A model generated the notes under the pieces. It saw only the letters and a list, made by a program, of their open reading frames with translations, did not search any database and was not told the origin of the DNA. From an uncultured Gloeocapsa sp. (GTDB lineage: Bacteria; Cyanobacteriota; Cyanobacteriia; Cyanobacteriales; Gloeocapsaceae), in NCBI GenBank assembly GCA_937930495.1, contig CALGKL010000027.1, forward strand, positions 1 to 5,584: a stretch of DNA of 5,584 bases. The letters are read 5' to 3'. Position 1 is the first letter of the stretch; every line of letters starts with the position of its first letter. Below are positions 1 through 5,129 of this stretch, one piece after another. Both the position numbers and the translations under genes were made by a program.

Positions 1-453
1 CGCTTTTTGATAGTCTCTTAGGGCTTCTCGCCAATTTTCTAACCCTGCTTGGGCGTTACCACGATTATTATAACCAAGAGCATCGGTTGGGTCTAGGGCG
101 AGCAAACGATTATAGTCGGCGATCGCTTCGGTGAATTTACCTTGAGCCTCTAGGACCGCACCCCGATTAAGATAGGTATCTGGTATTAGTGGTGCGATCC
201 TAATCGCTTGATTATAATCTTCGAGAGCTTCTGCTAACTTATTTTGTCCGGCACGAGCCAAACCCCGATTACTCCAGATAGCAGGGTTTTCGGGAAATTC
301 TGTGATTAATTGGGTTAGGTATTGTTCTGCTTGATAGTAATTCCCTGCAGACATAGCGGCGGCAGCCTGTTGATTGAGAGTATCTCCTTGCTCAATTGTC
401 GTCGCCAAAAACAGAGATAATGAGAGTATGACACTGAAAATATTACCTAGCAT
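1..453 (-). CDS. TPR-repeat protein with N-terminal signal sequence (partial, C-terminus beyond left edge)
   Basis: Translation from the ATG at 453 stays open for 151 codons to the window edge. Residues 1-20 are hydrophobic (MLGNIFSVIL, then SLSLFLATT), consistent with a signal peptide or membrane anchor, although no basic residue precedes the core. From about residue 23 the protein is a string of tetratricopeptide repeats with a 34-residue period. Clear units start near Pro57, Pro91 and Ala125, each with the pattern NRG-x8-EA-x2-DY, and a weaker unit covers about 25-56. Such repeats form helical scaffolds for protein-protein contact; the partner cannot be told from sequence. AAGGA lies two bases before the ATG, which is close. 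A TTG four codons upstream (465) would add Ala-Arg-Thr and give a more basic N-terminus, but it lacks a ribosome site. It follows the STAS gene by 78 bases on the same strand and is probably co-transcribed. TPR assignment is firm; function is unknown. Confidence 0.85.
   Translation of the reverse strand, partial: MLGNIFSVILSLSLFLATTIEQGDTLNQQAAAAMSAGNYYQAEQYLTQLITEFPENPAIWSNRGLARAGQNKLAEALEDYNQAIRIAPLIPDTYLNRGAVLEAQGKFTEAIADYNRLLALDPTDALGYNNRGNAQAGLENWREALRDYQKA
119..126. repeat. HIP1 octamer
   Basis: Perfect GCGATCGC inside the TPR gene. HIP1 palindromes are strongly over-represented in many cyanobacterial genomes; this is one of three in the window and supports the taxonomic reading. Confidence 0.9.
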
Positions 454-531
454 TGTCCTTGCCAAAAATAATCTATGGAGTTCTTTTCCTCTGAAGTTTG
501 AGCGGATGTGAACCCCTATAGAGCGAGCAGC

Positions 532-900
532 TCAAGCTTCTTCAATTTTTGCTAAAGCTGCTTCTAAAGAAGGTTGAAGAGGAAGAAAACTTTCCAGACG
601 AGCAAGTTTTACCGTTTGAGTCACCCGAGCGTTAGTAACAATTTGCAAAGTTCCTCCTTGATTTTGAGTAGCTTTAACAATTTGTACCAAAACACCCAAC
701 CCGGAACTATCAATAAAATCAATTTGAGATAGGACTAAGATTAAATTTTTTGGTCCAGTCTCCAGACAAGAGAGGATTACCTTACGAAAGGTTTGTTCCG
801 AGTAAGCATCTAAAAGACCTGTTAAACGGATGATTTGATAATTTTCCCTGACTTGCCTTGTCCCTCTTAAACTCAGAGTCAGGTTTAGTTGTTCTGCAAT
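532..900 (-). CDS. STAS-domain protein, anti-sigma-factor-antagonist-like, probable ATT start
   Basis: The frame ending at the TGA at 532-534 encodes a 122-residue single STAS domain of the SpoIIAA/RsbV type. The key motif is FIDSSGLGVL at residues 62-71. By alignment to SpoIIAA, Ser66 is the likely phospho-acceptor for a partner kinase/anti-sigma factor, and the unphosphorylated form would bind that partner. Other typical stretches are LTGLLDAYSEQTF (26-38) and TNARVTQTVKL (89-99). Full domain length matches the family. No ATG, GTG or TTG lies in frame between the upstream stop and the domain. AGGAGG at 911-906, with a five-base gap, points to ATT at 900 as the start (a second ATT is at 903). 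Residue 56 is Val (GTC), where relatives commonly have Asp (LDLS). It sits 57 bases after carA and 78 before the TPR gene on the same strand. Domain call is strong; the start, and whether the gene is intact, are less certain. Confidence 0.82.
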   Translation of the reverse strand: MAEQLNLTLSLRGTRQVRENYQIIRLTGLLDAYSEQTFRKVILSCLETGPKNLILVLSQIDFIDSSGLGVLVQIVKATQNQGGTLQIVTNARVTQTVKLARLESFLPLQPSLEAALAKIEEA

Positions 901-905
901 AATTT

Positions 906-911
906 CCTCCT
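906..911 (-). promoter_or_regulatory. Strong Shine-Dalgarno site for the STAS gene
   Basis: Read on the minus strand this is AGGAGG, a full match to the anti-Shine-Dalgarno core, followed by AAATT and then ATT. It decides the start of the STAS gene because no standard start codon is in frame. A TTG at 899-897 has suitable spacing but is out of frame and meets TAA after three codons. Confidence 0.7.
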
Positions 912-957
912 GAGATTTTTTAACCCCAAATATTTAGTCTCAATATTTTAGCTCAAT

Positions 958-2100
958 TTACTTTTTTTGGCGCATTAAATCTACAAATTTTTTAAACAAA
1001 TAATCAGCGTCGTGAGGACCGGGACTAGCTTCGGGGTGATATTGTACCGAGAAAAAGGGTAAGGTTTTATGTTTAAATCCGGCTACAGTGCGATCGTTAA
1101 GGTTGAGATGGGTAATTTCCAATTCAGGACTTAAAGAATCTGCATCTACTGCAAAACCATGATTTTGACTGGTAATTTCTACTTGATGTTGCGCTAAACC
1201 CGCCGGTTGATTTAACCCTCGATGTCCAAATTTCAACTTAAAGGTTTTTGCTCCTAGAGACAAACCTAAAATTTGGTGTCCCATACAAATCCCAAAAGTT
1301 GGTTTACCTTCTTCTAACAAAGCCTTAGTCAATTCTACCCCTTCCTTAACTGCTGCAGGATCTCCCGGACCATTAGAGAGGAAAATCCCGTCGGGATTGT
1401 ATTTAAGGATTTCTGCTGCTGGGGTACTAGGCGGTACAACTATTATCCTACAACCATACCTAGCTAGACGCCGGAGAATATTTTTCTTAATGCCAAAGTC
1501 AATAGCCACTACAGTCAAGGGTTGCTCGATAGCATCGGGGTCACTTTCGCTGAATTCCCAAACCGAGTCGGTGGTTTCAGACCACTCATAGATTTCTTTA
1601 GTACACACTTCCTGTACCAAATTCAAACCCGTCATAGATGGAGCTTTTTTAACTACATTTAGTAATTGTTCAAAATCAAGAATTTCTGTAGAAATTGCTC
1701 CATTCATCGCTCCTACAGAACGAATTTTCCGAGTTAGAGAGCGAGTATCAATCCCATAGATACCAGGGATTTTATGTCTTTTGAGATAATCTGGTAAAGA
1801 TTCAGTCGAACGCCAGTTACTTGGTCTTTTAGCTATATTACGACAAATAACCCCTTTGACGTGGGGTTGAGCTGATTCTTCATCAAAGGGGTTAACTCCA
1901 GTGTTACCCAATTCTGGATAAGTAAAAATAACTATTTGTCCTTGATAACTAGGATCGGTCAAGACTTCTTGGTATCCTGTGATTCCCGTATTAAAGACTA
2001 CTTCTCCTACCGTAGTTCCTTGATGACCAAAGGAATAGCCATGATATGTTGTTCCGTCCGCTAGGACTAATAAAGCTGGTTTAGCCTGTAGAATGGGCAT
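958..2100 (-). CDS. carA: Carbamoyl-phosphate synthase small (glutaminase) subunit
   Basis: CarA hydrolyses glutamine and passes ammonia to CarB, which makes carbamoyl phosphate for pyrimidine and arginine synthesis in the cytosol. The 380-residue length is that of the family. Residues 8 to about 145 are the CPSase small-chain domain ([18 protein letters not shown] at 35-52). Residues about 195-378 are a class I glutamine amidotransferase with the triad Cys272 (GICMGHQ), His355 and Glu357 ([12 protein letters not shown]), and the oxyanion-region motif LSNGPGDP at 241-248. All catalytic residues are present. The ATG at 2100 has no clear Shine-Dalgarno site, but the N-terminus fits the family and a good promoter lies about 40 bases upstream. 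carB is not adjacent, so the subunit genes are apparently unlinked here. It is the first gene of a possible carA-STAS-TPR transcript. A nitrogen-control box overlaps its promoter region. Confidence 0.98.
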   Translation of the reverse strand: MPILQAKPALLVLADGTTYHGYSFGHQGTTVGEVVFNTGITGYQEVLTDPSYQGQIVIFTYPELGNTGVNPFDEESAQPHVKGVICRNIAKRPSNWRSTESLPDYLKRHKIPGIYGIDTRSLTRKIRSVGAMNGAISTEILDFEQLLNVVKKAPSMTGLNLVQEVCTKEIYEWSETTDSVWEFSESDPDAIEQPLTVVAIDFGIKKNILRRLARYGCRIIVVPPSTPAAEILKYNPDGIFLSNGPGDPAAVKEGVELTKALLEEGKPTFGICMGHQILGLSLGAKTFKLKFGHRGLNQPAGLAQHQVEITSQNHGFAVDADSLSPELEITHLNLNDRTVAGFKHKTLPFFSVQYHPEASPGPHDADYLFKKFVDLMRQKK

Positions 2101-2148
2101 AAGTAATTGTTTTAATTAGCTTTTCATGATAACTTACAGAAAAAAGAT

Positions 2149-2178
2149 ATCATAGAAAAGTATCTGAATTTAAGTCAA
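2149..2178 (-). promoter_or_regulatory. Sigma-70-type promoter of carA
   Basis: On the minus strand TTGACT (2178-2173) and TATGAT (2154-2149) are separated by 18 bases. Each hexamer differs from consensus by one base. Transcription would begin near 2142, giving a leader of about 41 bases before the carA ATG. Read directly from sequence; activity is inferred. Confidence 0.65.
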
Positions 2179-2227
2179 AAAGTAAGTAATTGTACTTGAA
2201 TGTTAACAAAAGCAGACTTTGACTTAA
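2170..2227. repeat. Ten-base inverted repeat in the divergent control region
   Basis: TTAAGTCAAA at 2170-2179 and its exact reverse complement TTTGACTTAA at 2218-2227 flank a 38-base spacer that holds the NtcA-type box. Each arm contains TTGACT pointing outward, so the repeat may simply be two divergent -35 elements or may be an operator. The right-hand TTGACT (2219-2224) has only a poor -10 candidate (TTAAAA, 2241-2246) before the HTH gene. Confidence 0.5.
2182..2195. promoter_or_regulatory. NtcA-type box, GTA-N8-TAC
   Basis: GTAAGTAATTGTAC is a perfect match to the core consensus of NtcA, the cyanobacterial CRP-family regulator that responds to 2-oxoglutarate. It ends three bases from the carA -35 hexamer, and its centre is about 46.5 bases upstream of the predicted start site, slightly further than the usual -41.5 for activation. 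It also lies 66 bases before the divergent HTH gene and could serve either. Six fixed bases can occur by chance in AT-rich DNA, so this is a candidate only; glutamine-dependent CarA is a sensible target. Confidence 0.45.
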
Positions 2228-2260
2228 TTAATTTAACCTTTTAAAAAAATATATTTAATC

Positions 2261-3025
2261 ATGAGTCCGAAAAAACTCTCTGATTCTGAGCAACAAGAAA
2301 TTATTCAACTTTATCGAACTTCATCAGAAACTACTGCTACTCTAGCTCAACGCTATGGGGTTAGTAGTTCAACTATCAACAGATTTTTAAAAAGTAATTT
2401 TTCTCCCACAGAATATGAAGAATTGGTACATAAAAAGCGTTTAATTGGTCGCAAGATTTCTCATGAAGCTCAATTAGAATTAACACCAACAATCCCAGAA
2501 TCTCCTCCTCTTCAACCTGAAACAGAGGAATTAACAGCAACAATCCCAGAATCTCCTCATCTTCAACTTGATGAACAACTTGTCGATGTTGTTAGTCTCA
2601 ATGAATTATTAGGGGAGGATTTAGAGGAGATTGAGGATGAAGATGAGGATGATGATGAGGATGAATGGGAAGAATCGAGGGATGAGATAGAAACTCAAAT
2701 TGTTACCAGCTTACCTCAAATCGAGATTCTACCCTTGTCTGAAGCTTATTTCCCCAAAATTTGTTATGTAGTTATCGATCGCTTCGCTGAATTAATTACC
2801 AGACCCTTGAGAGAATTCGGCGATTTAGGTAAAATACCAACTACAGAGATAGAAGAGAAGACCTTACCTATCTTTGACAATCAAAAAGTAGCTCGACGCT
2901 TTTCCAATCGCTCCCAGCGAGTGATTAAGATACCCGATGGTCGTTTGTTGAAAAAAACCGCGACCTATCTCAAAGCTAAAGGAATCACTCGCTTATTGAT
3001 TGATGGACAGGTTTACGCTTGTTGA
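2261..3025 (+). CDS. Helix-turn-helix protein with acidic linker, function unknown
   Basis: The 254-residue product begins with a transposase/resolvase-like helix-turn-helix (about residues 5-45, with TLAQRYGVSSSTINRFLK as the second and recognition helices). A Pro-rich tandem repeat follows (73-106), then an almost purely Asp/Glu stretch (119-138). A conserved-looking C-terminal region (about 160-254) has YVVIDRFAELITRPL and ends in KKTATYLKAKGITRLLIDGQV. No catalytic DDE residues are visible, so it is not a transposase; DNA binding through the HTH is inferred. I recognise the architecture as a cyanobacterial hypothetical protein but know no proven role. ATG at 2261 is chosen because the HTH starts at once after it; no Shine-Dalgarno site is clear. 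It diverges from carA (160 bases apart) and overlaps the end of the convergent amidohydrolase by 13 bases. The acidic linker could mediate protein contacts or mimic nucleic acid. Confidence 0.85.
   Translation: MSPKKLSDSEQQEIIQLYRTSSETTATLAQRYGVSSSTINRFLKSNFSPTEYEELVHKKRLIGRKISHEAQLELTPTIPESPPLQPETEELTATIPESPHLQLDEQLVDVVSLNELLGEDLEEIEDEDEDDDEDEWEESRDEIETQIVTSLPQIEILPLSEAYFPKICYVVIDRFAELITRPLREFGDLGKIPTTEIEEKTLPIFDNQKVARRFSNRSQRVIKIPDGRLLKKTATYLKAKGITRLLIDGQVYAC
2477..2578 (+). repeat. In-frame 51-base tandem duplication within the HTH gene
   Basis: Two adjacent 51-base units (2477-2527 and 2528-2578) encode residues 73-89 and 90-106. Over the first 44 bases only three differ. All three are nonsynonymous and all affect proline codons of unit 1 (Pro to Ala, His and Leu in unit 2). 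The last few bases have diverged. The shared core is TIPESP.LQ. Confidence 0.85.
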
Positions 3026-4230
3026 GAAAACTTTTCTACACAACGCACAAAAATTTCTACACCCATAGCTAAAGCTGTTTCATCAAAATCAAAACGGGGG
3101 TGATGGTGGGGATAAGCTAAATCTTTAGCAGGATTAGCTGAACCCAAAAAGAAGTAACACCCTGGAACTTCTTGTAGAAAGAAAGACATATCTTCTCCTC
3201 CCATAGTTTGACAGTCGGGAACTACTCCCGCGGGAGTTTCTACTACTTGAGTGGCTACAGATTGTACTAAAGATGTTATCCCAGGATCGTTAATTACAGG
3301 GGGGTAGAGATGCCAATAATCTAACTCATATTTGGCGTTGTGAGCTTGACAGATACCCCTGATGATCTCTTCTACTCTTTGTTGAATATAACCCTGATAT
3401 TGGGGATCAAAATAGCGAACTGTACCGCTAAAATGAGCTGTATCAGCGATAACGTTGAGAGCTTTTCCGGCGTGGAGTTCCCCAACGGTCACTACGGCAC
3501 TGTCTAAGGGGTTAATATTGCGTGCTACTATTGTCTGCAGAGCTGTAACTATTTGGGCGCTAACTAGTACAGAATCAACGGTTTGTTCGGGCATGGCACC
3601 ATGACCACCTTTCCCTAAAATAGTACAACGAAAACATTCTACTGCTGCCATCAGTGCTCCACTACGAACACCAACCGTACCTAAAGGAAGACGATTCCAC
3701 AGGTGTAAACCGATAATCGCCTCTACCTTGGGATTGGTGAGTACCCCTGCTTCAATCATCGGTTTAGCCCCTCCTGGACCTTCTTCAGCGGGTTGAAAGA
3801 GGATTTTAACTGTACCTCTTATCTTTTCTCGATAGTGAGACAGATAATAAGCTGTCCCTAGGGCGATCGCTGTGTGTCCATCATGTCCACAAGCGTGCAT
3901 AAAACCATCATGAAGCGATCTATACTCTACTTGATTTTGTTCTTGAATCGGTAGTGCATCTAAATCTGCACGAATGGCGATTACAGGTCCTGGTTGTGTT
4001 CCTTCGATAGTAGCAACTATTCCCGTTTTAGCTATTCCCGTTTCGTGTTTGATTCCCCATTCTTGGAGTTGGCGACTGACGAACTCGGTAGTCAAATATT
4101 CTTGAAAACCGATTTCCGGATGTTGATGCAGATAACGTCGCCATTGCACTAGTTGGGGTTGTAGGTTTCTAATTGTTAAACGTACTTGTGATAAATCTGT
4201 GTTAGGAGATTCAGTGAGAGAAAAGACCAT
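3013..4230 (-). CDS. M20D-family amidohydrolase (N-acyl-amino-acid / IAA-conjugate hydrolase-like)
   Basis: A cytosolic metallo-hydrolase of the M20D type that cleaves amide bonds of N-acyl amino acids or related conjugates; the true substrate is not evident. The 405-residue length is typical. Visible motifs are HQHPEIGFQE (35-44), RADLDALPI (87-95), the metal-binding MHACGHDGHT (111-120; Cys114, His116), QPAEEGPGGAKPM (146-158; catalytic Glu149, ligand Glu150), LHLWN with His176, the dimerisation-domain GKGGHGAMPE (206-215; His210), MGGEDMSFFL (343-352) and the terminal metal His within 375-377 (YPHHHPRFDFDE). By family alignment the ligands are Cys114, His116, Glu150, His176 and one of these His residues, so the enzyme looks intact. 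The ATG at 4230 lacks a clear Shine-Dalgarno site, but the N-terminus (NLQPQLVQWRR) resembles cyanobacterial relatives. Its stop lies inside the end of the convergent HTH gene. A candidate -10 is just upstream. Confidence 0.95.
   Translation of the reverse strand: MVFSLTESPNTDLSQVRLTIRNLQPQLVQWRRYLHQHPEIGFQEYLTTEFVSRQLQEWGIKHETGIAKTGIVATIEGTQPGPVIAIRADLDALPIQEQNQVEYRSLHDGFMHACGHDGHTAIALGTAYYLSHYREKIRGTVKILFQPAEEGPGGAKPMIEAGVLTNPKVEAIIGLHLWNRLPLGTVGVRSGALMAAVECFRCTILGKGGHGAMPEQTVDSVLVSAQIVTALQTIVARNINPLDSAVVTVGELHAGKALNVIADTAHFSGTVRYFDPQYQGYIQQRVEEIIRGICQAHNAKYELDYWHLYPPVINDPGITSLVQSVATQVVETPAGVVPDCQTMGGEDMSFFLQEVPGCYFFLGSANPAKDLAYPHHHPRFDFDETALAMGVEIFVRCVEKFSQQA
3863..3870. repeat. HIP1 octamer
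   Basis: Perfect GCGATCGC within the amidohydrolase gene; second of three in the window. Confidence 0.9.
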
Positions 4231-4255
4231 TTTTGTTTATGACTACATTTTTTCT

Positions 4256-4261
4256 ATTGTA
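4256..4261 (-). promoter_or_regulatory. Candidate -10 element of the amidohydrolase gene
   Basis: TACAAT on the minus strand, within the palindrome TTGTACAA (4257-4264), would start transcription near 4249, some 18 bases before the ATG. No convincing -35 is found at the usual distance, so the gene might need an activator or be partly read from the HepT/MntA operon 59 bases upstream on the same strand. Confidence 0.35.
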
Positions 4262-4289
4262 CAAAAATTTAGTTTTTTTGGCCTAGTCA

Positions 4290-4760
4290 TTATTTAGCTG
4301 ATATTTGCTGCAAAAATTTATCACAATCTTTGTCCAAATATTCTCTCAGTTTCAAGGCTTTATCTAGGTTTATTTTTAATTGAATATATTCAATATCAGC
4401 TCCATAAGCATGACGAAAAAAATGACGAAAACCTCGTAAACTATTTAAAATTAAAAAAGTTTCTTCAGACAAAAAAGCTGGTCTAATTTCGGGTATATTT
4501 TGACTTAATCTGGTCAATAAATTGGCGTGCCATTGGGCTGTATTGGTAATATTATTTTCAAAATAAGTGGCTATAATTTTTAGTAAATCTTCAATAGCAG
4601 TATAAAGATTATGAATTTGATAAGCTATACTTTCTAAACGAATTAGATCATCTGGAGTTAGTCCCTCTGCTCTTTGTTCAAGTTTTTGGAAAATCTGATT
4701 AATCAACTGTCTTTGTGCTTGAAGATCAGTTGTTAGCAGAATTAAGGTGTTTTTGTCCAT
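4290..4760 (-). CDS. HepT-like HEPN protein, probable toxin of a MntA/HepT pair
   Basis: A 156-residue, largely helical protein. It carries RHFFRHAY at 112-119, which matches the HEPN ribonuclease signature R-x4-6-H-x-Y (Arg112, His117, Tyr119) with the surrounding FRHFFRHAYG typical of HepT-like proteins. In characterised HepT/MntA systems HepT is the RNA-directed toxin, and the partner nucleotidyltransferase silences it by adding AMP near the Tyr of this motif; that mechanism is inferred here. The signature is complete, so the protein looks active. Its ATG (4760) lies inside the upstream nucleotidyltransferase gene, a 19-base overlap in a different frame, which indicates translational coupling; AGG six bases upstream is a weak ribosome site. 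The nucleotidyltransferase comes first, so the antitoxin would be made before the toxin. Downstream is the amidohydrolase, 59 bases away. The family is clear; toxicity is not shown. Confidence 0.85.
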   Translation of the reverse strand: MDKNTLILLTTDLQAQRQLINQIFQKLEQRAEGLTPDDLIRLESIAYQIHNLYTAIEDLLKIIATYFENNITNTAQWHANLLTRLSQNIPEIRPAFLSEETFLILNSLRGFRHFFRHAYGADIEYIQLKINLDKALKLREYLDKDCDKFLQQISAK

Positions 4761-5104
4761 AATAAACCTGTGTCGCGAATTTTTTGGGCAAAGTGACAGT
4801 TATCTAGTATAATCACATCTACTTCTCTACCTAAATAGTCTTGCAAAAGACTAATAACAGTAAAATAATCTTCAGGGTTAATTTGGACAACAGCGATGTC
4901 CAAATCTGATTGTTCGTGAAATTTACCAGAACGTAAAATAGAACCAAAAATATAAGCTTGTTTAATACCATAACTAGAACTAAAATTGTTTAACCATTCT
5001 AGAACTTTATTTAATAGTAATACTCTCTCTTGTTCTAGTTGAGAACAGCGATCGCCTAAAATTTCGTCTAACTTAGTGGTAGAAAATGCTTTTCTTGGTT
5101 CCAT
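4742..5104 (-). CDS. MNT-type nucleotidyltransferase, probable antitoxin (MntA-like)
   Basis: A 120-residue minimal nucleotidyltransferase of the pol-beta superfamily. The signature is YIFGSILRSGKF followed by SDLDIAV: Gly54-Ser55, then Asp67 and Asp69, with a third likely metal Asp at 96 (EVDVIIL). The spacer between GS and D-x-D is 11 residues, one more than common. Residues 11-44 form a helical N-terminal segment. In known MntA/HepT pairs this enzyme transfers AMP from ATP to the HEPN toxin; here that role is inferred from the overlapping HepT-like gene. I chose the ATG at 5104 (MEPRKAF) over the ATG at 5155. The extra 17 hydrophobic residues of the longer form are outside the fold and would run antisense into the coding start of the methyltransferase gene. 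No strong Shine-Dalgarno site precedes 5104, and TATATT at 5117-5112 could be a -10 for an almost leaderless message. Confidence 0.87.
   Translation of the reverse strand: MEPRKAFSTTKLDEILGDRCSQLEQERVLLLNKVLEWLNNFSSSYGIKQAYIFGSILRSGKFHEQSDLDIAVVQINPEDYFTVISLLQDYLGREVDVIILDNCHFAQKIRDTGLLWTKTP
5048..5055. repeat. HIP1 octamer
   Basis: Perfect GCGATCGC near the 5' end of the nucleotidyltransferase gene; third of three in the window. Confidence 0.9.
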
Positions 5105-5129
5105 TTGTAATAATATAAAAGAAAAAACT
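5105..5129. promoter_or_regulatory. 25-base divergent start-to-start region
   Basis: The entire gap between the nucleotidyltransferase ATG (5104, minus) and the methyltransferase ATG (5130, plus) is 25 bases with only two G and one C. Self-complementary TAATATA supplies -10-like hexamers in both directions (TATATT leftward, TAATAT or TATAAA rightward). No good -35 is seen at the right distance on either side; any -35 must lie in the opposite gene. Confidence 0.35.

Noticed and set aside
463..465. TTG as alternative start of the TPR protein
   Set aside because: It would give a more basic signal peptide but has no Shine-Dalgarno site nearby, whereas ATG 453 has AAGGA, though close. Kept only as a possibility.
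897..899. TTG as the start of the STAS gene
   Set aside because: It is well spaced from AGGAGG but out of frame with the domain, and meets TAA after three codons.
923..943. AT-only hairpin (AAATATT, 7-base loop, AATATTT) after carA
   Set aside because: The stem has no G-C pairs and is not followed by a T run, so it is not a credible terminator.
1397..1591. 64-codon plus-strand open frame
   Set aside because: It lies wholly antisense to the glutamine amidotransferase part of carA, resembles no family, and has no ribosome site; it is a shadow.
2261..2400. HTH gene as a transposase fragment
   Set aside because: The HTH is transposase-like, but there is no catalytic domain, no terminal inverted repeats and no target duplication, and the C-terminal region is a coherent separate domain.
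4239..4290. Seven-base inverted repeat ATGACTA...TAGTCAT between HepT and the amidohydrolase
   Set aside because: The 38-base loop and short stem give no terminator-like structure; it may be chance.
5076..5129. Upstream start (ATG 5076) for the methyltransferase
   Set aside because: It would add 18 residues antisense to the nucleotidyltransferase start; ATG at 5130 begins the plausible basic N-terminus and avoids the overlap.
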